A stretch of 64,000 nt of DNA, taken from Rhyacophila brunnea. Lineage: Eukaryota; Arthropoda; Insecta; Trichoptera; Rhyacophilidae. Position 1 is the stretch's first letter. Each line of letters starts with the position of its first letter. A program made the position numbers and the translations under genes. This document shows positions 19,823 to 30,300 of this stretch, piece by piece. The notes below the pieces were generated by a model, which saw only the letters and a program-made list of their open reading frames with translations, was not told the origin of the DNA and searched no databases. The stretch is taken from NCBI GenBank assembly GCA_022495005.1, contig JAGYXB010000508.1:806001-870000 (forward strand). Direction: 5' to 3'.

Positions 19823-22808
19823 ATATGAAGCGCCTAGTTTCAAAAGCCCCTAAAACGGTTTTCATAAAATTTTGAGTTAGACATATATTTAGAGATATGT
19901 TTTTGTCTACTATATGTTGGCCAAAGTTATTGTTTTAAAAAAGACCTAAAACCGTCAATATTTATTATCAAAAATTAGGCTTAATTTCAAAACCCCCTAA
20001 AACAGTTGGCGTGTGAATTTCAAATCCCCCTAAAATGAATAAGCCAATCAGCGGCTGCTCTGATGGTAATGTGAGACGGATTTCAATATGTCTGCCTGAA
20101 CAAAATTAAAGTGACTTCGTGTTGATCGCTCTGTAGGTTAATAGTATTTTTCAATATTTATAAAGAATGTTGAACTGATTAATGTGTCGAAACGTAAGCC
20201 CAATGAGTCAAGGAAGCGTTTACAAAGAAAAGAAACATGGGAAGTTAATATCGAACGCCAAAAACGGTAAGTGAATATTGACAATTTCTGCGTGTTATTT
20301 GTCCAATACAGTGGTGTCTCGTCACACTGTCCCTATTGTTGATATGTATGAAATAATTACAGTTTACCATTGAAAACGTTAAATACGTACCTATTGACTT
20401 AATACTTTTTTTACATACTTATTTTATTAATTATCAGGACCGGTTTTACCAACTTATTATTTTCTATACAAATATTTTAAAATGCATAATAACAAAATAT
20501 AAAGTAGAGACAGTCACTAACTAGAATATAAATAATTATGTAGGTACACTATACCTATACTATTCATCCGATTAGGATAAAACTTTGGTGAGTTATTGTG
20601 TGCACACCTGCCAAGTTTCTGAATTAGAAAAATCATCATCTTCTTCTTCTTCATTTTAGCTTCTTCTATTCGTATGCGTTCCTATACCATTTAACCGATT
20701 GCAATGAAATTTTGGTGAGTTGTTCTGCGCACACTCGTGAAGGTTTCCGAATTAGTACAACCATTTTCTTCTTCTATTCATATGCATTGCTATACCATTC
20801 ATCCGATTGCGATGAAACTTTCGTCAGTTGCTGTGCTCACACCCGCGAAGGTTTCTGAATTAGTACAACCATATTCTTCTTCTTCTTCTTCTATTCGTAT
20901 GCATTGCTATAACATTCATCCGATTGCGATGAAACTTTCGTCAGTTGCTGTGCTCACACCCGCGAAGGTTTCTGAATTAGTACAACCATCTTCTTCTTCT
21001 TCACCTTCGTCTATTCATATGCATTGCTATACCATTCATCCGATTGCGATGAAACTTTCGTCAGTTGCTGTGCTTACACCTGCGAAGGTTTCTGAATTAG
21101 TACAACCATCTTCTTCTTCTATTCTATCTTCTTCTATTCGTATGCCCGTAGTACCCATAGAATAAAATAGAATGAAGAAGAAGAAGAATAAGATGGTTAT
21201 ACTAATTCAAAAATCTTTGCGGGCGTGCGCACAACAAGTCACCAAAGTTTCACTACAATCGGATGAATGGTATAGGAACGCATACAAATAGAGGAAGATA
21301 GAATAAAAGAAGAAGAAGATGGTTGTAATAATTCAGAAACCTTCACGGTGTGCGCCTAACAACTGAAAATTTCACTGCAATCGGATGAATATAGAAACAT
21401 ACAAATAGAAAGATAGAATAGAAGAAGAAAGAGATGTTTATACTAGTTCAGAAACCTTGCTGTAACAACTTGACAAAAGTGCAATCGGATGAATGGTATA
21501 GGAACCATACAAATAGAGGAAGATAGAATAAGAAGAAGAAGAAGAAGATGTTTGTACTAATTCAGAAACCTTCACGGGTAAGCGCACAGCAACTGACGAA
21601 AGTTTCATCGTAATCGGATAAATGGTATAGGAACGCACACGCATACAAGAAGACAGAATAGAAGAAGATGGTTGTAATAATTCAGAAACCTTCGCGGGTG
21701 TGCGTACAGCAACTGACGAAAGTTTCATTGAAATCGGATGATTAGTATAGGAACCATATGAATAAAAGAAGATAGAATGAAGAAGAAGAAGAAGAAGATG
21801 TTTGTACTAATTCAGAAACCTTCACGGGTAAGCGCACAGCAACTGACGAAAGTTTCATCGTAATCGGATGAATGGTATAGGAACGCACACGCATACAAGA
21901 AGACAGAATAGAAGAAGATGGTTGTAATAATTCAGAAACCTTCACGGGTGTGCGCACAATAACTGACGAAAGTTTCATTGCAATCGGATGAATGGTATAG
22001 GAACCATACGAATAAAATAGAATGAAGAAGAAGAAGAAGAAGATGGTTATACTAATTCAAAAATCTTTGCGGGTGTGCGCACAACTGACGAAAGTTTCAT
22101 CGCAATCGGATGAATGGTATAGGAATCATAAGAATAAAATAGAGTGAAGAAGAAGAAGAAGAATATGGTGTTTCCAATTCAAAAACCTTTGCGGGTGTGC
22201 GCATAATAACTAACCAAAGTTTCATCGCAATCGGATGAATGGTATAGAAACGCATGCGGGACAAACAAACATTCATTTTTATATATAAGTATAGACTACT
22301 GTTCTATTTCATTATTATTTGTAATATTTTTAATTATATAATTTGTAAGTATGTATACAATAGTAAATTCTATATCGTTAACGTAATTTATATTGTTAAT
22401 TTTAGTTACCTACTTCGAATAAATATTTTTTTAATTTGTACAAAACAAGTATTTATTTTTTCTCCAAGAAATATAACCACAGGACGCCTTTTGCAATTTC
22501 CTCATGCACCATTGCTATAATGTAAGTTTCATAACCCCCTAAAATCATATATGTTAATTTCAAAAGCCTCTAAAACGGTAGTTGAGTTTCAAAGTCGCCT
22601 AAAATGAAAATCATTTGATTTTTAATATATTCTCTCAGAACAATATGCAAAAGGTGAGTAAAGGATACTAAATATTATACTCTTTATAGTGTATAAATCA
22701 AATAATAAATACATAAAGTTCACGCATTCAATAGATATGACTTTTTCTCATTTTTCTCAGAACTGTCAAAAGTCGTTTTAGGGGCTTTTGAAACTAGATG
22801 CTTCATAT
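19823..22808. mobile_element. 3.0 kb inverted-repeat element carrying an inverted tandem array
   Basis: Terminal inverted repeats of about 35 bp at 19823-19858 and 22774-22808 (ATATGAAGC, then TAGTTTCAAAAGCCCC). Near both ends the phrase TTTCAAA-n-CCCCTAAAA recurs, at about 19988, 20018, 22528, 22553 and 22585. The centre (20.6-22.26 kb) is an inverted tandem array. No transposase found. Class unknown. Confidence 0.75.
20590..22262. repeat. Tandem array of about 110-130 bp units in two opposed halves
   Basis: About five units on + (20590-21165) and about nine in the opposite sense (21170-22262). A unit contains (TTC)n, ATTCATCCGATTGC, GATGAAACTTTCGTCAGTTG, a CACACCCGCGAAGG box and TTTCTGAATTAGTACAACCAT. 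Length changes come mainly from the TTC/GAA run. The whole forms a very large imperfect palindrome. Confidence 0.85.
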
Positions 22809-22864
22809 TTTTATTTCTAGATAATGATAAAAAGAAATATATATTTTTTGTAGAACTAGTAAGT

Positions 22865-23124
22865 ATAATTGTGTTGCTAGATTTCAAAGTCAGCCAAGTC
22901 CATCATAGATGAATAGGAGAAAAACACCTTTTTGTTTTCTCAAATACACAGTCACAAGGGTGAAAGTTAATATTATTTCGAGTATAGAATATTTAAAATT
23001 AATAAAGTCTACATTTTGATAATGCAGAAATGTTAGAAAGCAGTAGTTCTTCAGCAATTCACAAAAAAATGAAAAATATCTAAAGGTGGACTTGGCTGAT
23101 TTTGAAATGTAGCGACACAATTAT
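22865..23124. repeat. 260-bp MITE, TTTCAAA-type terminus
   Basis: Inverted ends ATAATTGTGTTGCTAGATTT and, on the other strand, ATAATTGTGTCGCTACATTT, continuing into TCAGCCAAGTCC. Terminal layout similar to the elements at 19823-22808 and 50918-51207. Confidence 0.8.
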
Positions 23125-23249
23125 CCTGTATCTTTCTACGAATATTTGGTTGTTTAAGATTTTACTCCCGACCCCTTCAAATGTTATTAAAGGCAAAGAG
23201 ATTGGACTCCTCCTTCAATCTCTTTGATTAAAGGTGTTTCCGCAGTCAT

Positions 23250-23530
23250 CTCACATGCGATAATGGGATGATAACATTAGGCAGGCCATGCCATCATGAC
23301 AATGAGCATGCCAGATCTCAAGAGTCACTAAATGAGACTGGTAGACACCCGACCACCCAAGAGACTCTGCTTTAGGGTCGGAAGAACTAGACCTTTAGGT
23401 GGATGGATTGTGTAGAAAAGGACTCAATATTCCTAGGAATAATGAACTGGAGGGAGAGAGGCAGAAAGGAATAGAGACTTTTCCTGGAGGCAGCCAAGAT
23501 CCACTTTGGGTTGTAGCTGATGATGATTAG
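23250..23530 (+). mobile_element. LINE 3' end fragment
   Basis: Near 23400 the + strand encodes RWMDCVEKDSIFLGIMNW, then a stop, then RLFLEAAKIHFGL and a stop, followed by a (TGA)n tail. This is the C-terminal signature of RTE/CR1-like non-LTR retrotransposons. 5'-truncated and broken. Confidence 0.65.
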
Positions 23531-23534
23531 GTAC

Positions 23535-24000
23535 TATCAATTCCCTCCATTTTGGCGTGTGTGTGTGAATTTTTCAACTGTCACTTTTTGTTTTGTTTTC
23601 TGGTTTATCGTCTGCGTTTTAGGATTTGGAGGTAAATAATTGATACACCGGAATTATGATGGAAAGCGGCGAGTTTATTTACGTTAATATACTATATGGT
23701 TACATTTTTTAATAATTTTATTCTACGGAGGGCGAAATGTACGCGTCCTCGATTTAGCTGCTTGCAGCGTTCTCCCCGCCAAAAAAAAAACCGTTGGACT
23801 CGCGAGCTGTGCACAATGCGACGTTGCCATACGTGTTTTTTTGGACAATGTTGCCGGTCAGATATTATTTATTAGTGGTATTATACATTATTTAATTATT
23901 TTCGCAATCAGCCGTTATTATTTGTTGGCTTTGATACCGATTCGGGCGTCTCCAGGTACACAAAGACACACCCAAATGGGGACCATACGGGGGTGTCACA
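23535..24000. repeat. 5' (left) LTR
   Basis: Contains GAAATGTACGCGTCCTCG and GATACCGATTCGGGCGTC; matches 25245-25678 along its length. An extra GT-rich stretch of roughly 35 bp lies after CCATTTTG. Confidence 0.9.
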
Positions 24001-24150
24001 AGCGCACCTCTCTGGAAAGGCCCGAATGGGGTCGGGCCAACTAAGGGCTGATTACGATAGCGTGTGTAACTGGACAGTGCGGTGGCTTGATAAGGGGTGG
24101 TTGCGTCTCTAGACGTTGAAGGATCGAAGCCCCACCGGTACGTCGGCGGC

Positions 24151-24390
24151 CGGAGAGACTCGGATGCAGCACTGTAGCATAGTGGTTCGCGGTTCCCGGG
24201 CCCACCGTAAAGCTGCTGAGAGAGGAGGGCGTCGCGCCCAGCCCTCTCAACACCCTCGGACCGTCGGCAAACGGAGAGTTTCGGATGCAGCACTACGCCG
24301 CTTTGTGGGCGTAGTGGTTCGCGGCTCCCAGGCCTACCGTACGGGCGGATGCTGAGAGAGGACGTCGCACCCAGCCTTCCCAACAGCGAC
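24151..24390. repeat. Two-unit tandem repeat inside the LTR element
   Basis: Two copies of about 115-125 bp (CGGATGCAGCACT, GTAGTGGTTCGCGG, GCTGAGAGAGGA, GTCGC-CCCAGCC). GC-rich compared with its surroundings. Confidence 0.75.
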
Positions 24391-24583
24391 CGTCCGAAAA
24401 TCAGTCGATCCCTCACGAAAGTGCATACCGGCACATTACTCGACCCCCTTTTTTGCTCGCTTGCCCTGCCGCGGCTATCGAATTACACGCACTGCACTGA
24501 TATTATACTAATATAATATGCGAAAACTTAATTTTATACTTAAAATGGCTTTAAAGTTTATAAAAATAATTTTAAAAATATAT

Positions 24584-24662
24584 CAGGGCCCGAAATGGAC
24601 CGGAATGCCATTCTGCCTCATACAACTGCTCCGGGTTGTAAAATTTTCCACTTCGAGCACTG
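24584..24662. mobile_element. 79-bp hAT MITE nested in the LTR element
   Basis: Ends CAGGGCCCGAAATGG...CTTCGAGCACTG resemble the MITE at 6439-6673 in both terminal regions. The flanks AAATATAT/AAATAACT agree at 6 of 8 positions, a possible decayed duplication. Confidence 0.65.
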
Positions 24663-25244
24663 AAATAACTTATTATACATCGCTTCCAAACACAAAACAC
24701 TTAAAACTAACTAATCTATGATGCTAATGGCTGAGGATGCTGCTTGGCTGCTTTCCGCTGATGGAGGCTGCTTTGCTCAGCTGAAGAAGGCCGCTTTGTA
24801 GCTCTCTTCATCATGGTGCATCTGGGCCAGGGCTGATTGCAAGGCTCACAGACACGCTGCTGTTGACGAAGAGGGCTCAAGCGGCTGATGATGCAGGGCA
24901 TTTGATGCCGTTTTCCCTCGTTGGAGCCAGGGTCTTGCCCGATACACTCGTCCGTGGGCCAAGTTCGCTGGCGGATGCAGTTGGTCGGGAGTACACCATG
25001 ACTTCGCAATCCGGGTGTTTCTGCTCTTTTCTTCACTGGCTTGGCTTTGGCAGCATCCTATTTCTACTGCTTATTATTATACTTTGTTGAGCGCCACCAG
25101 AGGCAAGCCTCTGGATGTTTCTTCCTCGCCGTTTCCTATTCCGGTGTTTGGATCTTTTGTGTCCGGGTGAAAGAAATTCCACCTGCTTCTTGATTCCAGA
25201 CGATCAAAATCAAGAAGCGTAGTCCCACGTTGACTGGGGCCACT

Positions 25245-25678
25245 TATCAATTCCCTCCATTTTGAGTTTTTTTCTTTTTTATCGTCTGCGTTTTAGGATT
25301 TGGAGGTAAATAATTGATACACCGGAATTATGATGGAAAGCGGCGAGTTTATTTACGTTAATATACTATATGGTTACATTTTTTAATAATTTTATTCTAC
25401 GGAGGGCGAAATGTACGCGTCCTCGATTTAGCTGCTTGCAGCGTTCTGAGCGCCAAAAAAAAAAAACCGTTGGACTCGCGAGCTGTGCACAATGCGACGT
25501 TGCCATACGTGTTTTTTTTTGGACAATGTTGCCGGTCAGATATTATTTATTAGTGGTATTATACATTATTTAATTATTTTCGCAATCAGCCGTTATTATT
25601 TGTTGGCTTTGATACCGATTCGGGCGTCTCCAGGTACTCAAAGACACACCCAAATGGGGACCATACGGGGGTGTCACA
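25245..25678. repeat. 3' (right) LTR
   Basis: Second copy of the LTR. Preceded by ACTGGGGCCACT, a weak purine-tract candidate. Confidence 0.9.
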
Positions 25679-25682
25679 GTAC

Positions 25683-25962
25683 CTACTCATAACTTTAAGA
25701 AAGTGTTGAGGTCCCATCAATCCGATACTCTTGCGATAGGTGTCTATGAACTAATCTTCCTCTGTAACTTGACAGGTGCCGACAATAATAAGTTCTTCCC
25801 TTTTTTTATTTTCCATGGTATGTAGGTGTGTGATTAATTTGCAAATGTTTGTTCCATTGTGTCATGTTTAATATAGGTAATGTTTTTTATGTACGCTCCT
25901 TTATTAATAAGATTGAATTTGGCAATTGCTTGATAGATAATCTATTAAACTTGAACTAATAC
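25683..25962. other. Spacer
   Basis: No gene or repeat recognised. Confidence 0.4.
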
Positions 25963-26372
25963 CCCCTTTACACGTGCATGGATGTTCTGTGCACAGTAAG
26001 AAAATGTATGGGGAAACATGTATTATCCTGCAGTTAGCAAGATTGCGTGCACAAATCAAACAAGATTGGAAGATTCCAAATTGTGATGATTTATTGCGCG
26101 CAAGTAAGATTATTTTCGATCTGCACCTGCGGCAGTGGAGGCGAACATGCCGGTAAAAATAAACGAACTACTCATTTTGAGCTCTGATTTTCAATACAAA
26201 CGATCTGTCAGATAGTAGTATAAAATGATAACCTCGCGTCTCTCTTACTCTTGAAGATTGAGATTGGAGAGACAGTCAGCACTTTTACGTGTAAACAGTT
26301 ATTGTCATGACAGTTTAAAATAAGCAGAATTGCCGACAGTAATTCCATGCATGTGTACAGGCGCTATTAGTT
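25963..26372. repeat. MITE M-CGCC, about 410 bp
   Basis: Inverted ends: left ACTAATACCCCCTTTACACG and, from the right on the other strand, ACTAATAGCGCCTGTACACA, both continuing TGCATGGA. Related to 16645-16812. Confidence 0.7.
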
Positions 26373-27020
26373 GAACAAGAGTATTATTATTTGTGTTTAT
26401 AATTTTCATAATGTTAAGCAAAAAGTTGTACGTTGAGGTGTATTCAGTAGTTCAGAAAGTAGTCCTATATGATATTAATATATTTTTATTTTCATCCTTT
26501 TTTTATAAAATTCAATTTGAATGTACAGCGTGCAGTCGATAGAATTGCTTAAAATCCAGATAGTCAAATAAAATCAACTAGTTAAAAAAATATTCTTAAG
26601 TTTGACAAAATTTTAAGATAAACACTTCTTTCATAAAGAATTAAGTACTTACATAACTTATAATGATCAGATAAAGAATAATAATCACATAACAATTAAT
26701 AACTATCTTGAGTTACCACTTGATAAGATTAGTTAACTGCTGATATGAGTGACCATTGATAATAATCAAATGTTTATAATACATTTTTCAGAGCACCACA
26801 GTTTAAAGACATTCATGTCTTTTAATGTCTGACACATTAAATATTAAGATTCATTTTAGGAGTTTTATACAGTAATAAAATAATAAATAAATAGCAGCTC
26901 ATTTCAGTCCATAGTTAGCTTAAATTGGTCCAATGCCAATGCCGCCAACAAGAAAAACAAAAATTATTAATATTATTTACATAAAAGTACCGCTGCACTC
27001 AGTTTAAATCTTTCACGTTT
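26373..27020. other. Intergenic DNA downstream of the Fat-like gene
   Basis: AT-rich, no supported feature. Confidence 0.4.
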
Positions 27021-27025
27021 TAAAA

Positions 27026-27031
27026 TTTATT
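27026..27031 (-). terminator. Candidate polyadenylation signal of the Fat-like gene
   Basis: AATAAA on the - strand, about 155 bases past the stop codon. Other A-rich hexamers are nearby, so the site is provisional. Confidence 0.5.
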
Positions 27032-27186
27032 TGTAAGGCAACCGACACTGCTTGTAAGAATTATTATAGTTTTTTTTTCACACATCGTGGTATTCACGTT
27101 TAGCACAGAAGTGAAATAAGTATTTTTATATACACAGTCCTTTTGAATTTTCCAAAAGCCTCTATTAGAGAGGCAGTCATTCTTTG

Positions 27187-27335
27187 TCACACTCTTGTAT
27201 CGTGTGGGGAGTTTGATTTCCATTTGCTTCGCGTAGAGCTGCTCGCGTCACAGTCCGTGTCTGAATCTTCGATTTCACACACATTCACCGACAGATTACT
27301 CACTGATCCCGGTCCCAGTAAAGAGTTTCTTTCCT
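27187..27335 (-). CDS. kug: Fat-like window exon 32 (C-terminus)
   Basis: Acceptor GAAATTTTCAG|AG. Joined to exon 31 it makes [14 protein letters not shown]; then [18 protein letters not shown] and the TGA stop. Chosen because phase fits and the acidic CEIEDSD end resembles Fat-family C-termini. Confidence 0.82.
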
Positions 27336-30300
27336 CTGAAAATTTCCAAGAATTGTAAAAATAATTTGAAACCACATGTATATTGGAAGCTGACATAAGC
27401 ATTTATTGTTAACCACCTGAACAACTTAAATGACTGATGGACATATTGTATACCATTAAGATAGTAGTAATTATTGGTGGAAAGACATTGTTAATTTATT
27501 GATATTTTATAATTATTGATTAGGTGTCAATTAAAATAAAACACTACCTAAGTATACGATTCAGCATTGGTAATTTGGTGGTAATTCATGATTATTCAAA
27601 AAATGGGTATATCACTTGGTACATACCCACGATGGCCGCGCGGCATAAGCATCAGCCTATAGCGTCGTGGGTCCCAGGTTCGAATCCTGGGTCTGACAAG
27701 TACACATATTGTTTTTCAAATTGTGTATGAGTCAGAGTATGGACCTAATAGGTTGAGCAAGTGGCTGACATCCATTTCTCGTAAAAACAAAACCTGTTAA
27801 TACAAACCTCCACTATGTGGAGGCCCATATGACCTTATTAGGATCGGACATGGTTGAAAAAGAAAATTCAATTCAAATACCTCTGGTTATTGATATTTTC
27901 CATTTGAATGAGGTGAGTTTAGGTGGAAATTTAGCTCATTTGGTGTACATATCTACTTCCATGTACTTTTTTATGATTTTTTCTATTTACGCTTTGTTTT
28001 TTGTATAAATATTATTAATACTTTTTTCATGTTATGTTATGAATATTTTCAATTTATAATTTTATTAACTACACTATAATGAAAATAATAATTTTAAATT
28101 TGATTTCACTTCATCGCACATTATGCCATTCGCTCACATTGTCAATAATAATATTGTGTGAGGGTAGATAGGGAAAAGGATAGTTGGTAAAACTACTAGT
28201 TATAATTGATTTGAAGTGCACCATGTGGGCGACAGACACAATGGCATAAAGCAATTTTTATATGTGGTGAATACCAGGTGATAAACTCATTTTATAAATA
28301 AAGAAAACCACCTGCTTATATTAATATTTTTTACTTATGATAATGTATGATATAATAAGTACATAACTACTAAGTGGACAAAACCGGTCCTGATCGAAAT
28401 TAAATTATGTGAAATAAGTATCAAATTATATTGTGTTTTATTTTAATTTAGAGATAGGATATAATGTGGAATATTGTAATCAGCGGCGGCTGGTCTTACA
28501 TCATACATGTGTACTGCACTGCTTCATTTTTTTGAAACATTACTCAACATCGTGAATCATTTTTCTTCATGGGTTTTCAATATTATCACTCACTTATTGT
28601 ATTGCGAACCATAAACAAATTCCAATATTTATAGTCACAATACACTAATGGTGAGGGGTGGAGGTGGGCTGTTAAGATCCGACATAAACAGTACACATAG
28701 AACTTTGACACTTATTTCTTTTCATTGAACTAATACTACAATGTGTAAATATTAGTTTTTAAAATTCAATTAAACCCCTATTTATGTTGGATCTTAACAG
28801 CCTACATCCAACCTTCGCCAGTTCTATACTCCACATGCGTCATCTGAGCGAAAATTGACTGCGTGCCTACAATATAGCACTTCAAGTAGGATTTGATGTT
28901 CCATTAAGCTATTCATCTCATATGTGAGTTGGTGAGTCGCAAAATCGCTCTGGGTAATTTAAAATATTCACTCAGGATATTTTTAAAAACCGCTTTTATT
29001 AATACATGACATTTTTTGCAAATTGGGGTATTTGTCATCACTGATTTATGTCATTAAATATGATGGGAAAATAAAATTCTATATGCATATTATTAACAAT
29101 ATAGTATGTATGAAGTGAAAATCGTTTTTTTTGATTTTTTCTTAAGTAGAAAAAGTCACCATAGCAGGTTTTGTGACTCAACAACTCGTACATCTGACCC
29201 TTAAAGTATGGTCAATTTATTCTTCAATGAAAAGATAAATTTTATGAGCATTGGGTGTTTAATTTAGATGTTATATTCATGCTGAATTATACCAAAATAC
29301 TACTAATGTATAATGACAAGTACCCAGCATTGATATGACTGATCCAAGTTGATTGTCATCGTAATTTTGTCTTCTTCTCGTGGAAGGAAATCCGTAAGGC
29401 TCTACTCCTGATTCATCTTCATTTTCAGGTTCGTGTTCTACCACAGCTTCGCCATCTGTCGAACTGTATGTAAAACAGGGCAAATATGTGTTCGGATGAA
29501 CTGTGTAATTTACTCCTGTAAAAAAATTGAAGCTTTATTCAAAAGACCGAAAAAAAGATTAACAAAAAACACTAAAATGGAATAAATTATCCTATATGAG
29601 AAAAAAAAAATCTTTACCAGTATTAAATTCATAGCCTTCATCGGTGACTGTTTTTTCTACAAAGTCTGGATTTGATGGCCTATCGCTGTACGGTAGAATT
29701 GTTTCAACTTGTAGGTTCTGATTGTCCACTTTTGTTGAGGATTCATCTTCTTGAGAGCAATCATTACTGTGACAGCTCGATCTAGATGAATCGGGAACTT
29801 CACTTCCTGGGACTTCCGCTATATTTGATAATGGTCCACCAACATTTGTACACCAGTCGGAACAGTCCCAATGGTATCCTAAATGAAAGGGATTAAAAAA
29901 TGTCACGTTAGTGGGTGTCACAAATGAAAGTACCTATTCTATTTATTTCAAAATAATTTAATTTAATTTTCAATTACCTCTTGGTGGCGATATGACATTA
30001 TCTTCTTTGGTGTTGTATGTTCCTGATAAATCTAAAATAAAATGAAAGGAACGTTTAGTCTCCAATGAATGCATCATTTGTTATCAAAACAATCTGATAT
30101 GTATATTCTGTTGCAGGGTCGTATTTATACTTGAAGGGGCTCTGGGCTAAAAAATGTATATATGCAGGGGCCCAAAAAACGCAATATACCTATCAAAACA
30201 ATTTTTTTAAGGCCCTTAAGATACACCCCCTTCATGGTAAATCCACCCTGGTGTTGATTTTAATTTTGTTTAGTAGGTACCTTTGTAAAATGTAATTAAG

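Larger units (their letters stand above)
23535..25678. mobile_element. Non-autonomous LTR retrotransposon (2144 bp)
   Basis: Direct long terminal repeats 23535-24000 (466 bp) and 25245-25678 (434 bp) begin TATCAATTCCCTCCATTTT and end GGGGGTGTCACA. They are nearly identical apart from a short insertion and A/T-run differences. Flanked by GTAC at 23531-23534 and 25679-25682, a 4-bp target duplication. The 1244-bp interior has no gag or pol frame, so movement would need enzymes from another element. LTR similarity suggests a fairly recent insertion. Confidence 0.9.

Noticed and set aside
20737..21165. 142-codon Ser-rich open frame
   Set aside because: It is a translation of the tandem repeat (TTC runs give Ser), with the same peptide repeated each unit; no sign of a gene.
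20700..22260. Regular repeats resembling a CRISPR array
   Set aside because: Units are over 100 bp, nearly contiguous, switch orientation and have no unique spacers; a eukaryotic setting makes it a tandem array.
23892..24434. 180-codon frame on the - strand in the LTR element
   Set aside because: It crosses the LTR border and a GC-rich tandem duplication; no retroviral-type motif and no domain that I recognise.
24716..25036. 106-codon - strand frame
   Set aside because: GC-rich interior of the LTR element read in several frames equally well; no conserved motif.
27640..27705. Possible tRNA gene
   Set aside because: The B-box part is good, but it is repeated with the same non-tRNA body at five other places, so it is a SINE head.
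29277..29320. Stop at 29277 as the normal end of the Fat-like protein
   Set aside because: The phase-matched exon at 27187-27335 gives a better acidic C-terminus; the stop is kept only as a possible alternative end.
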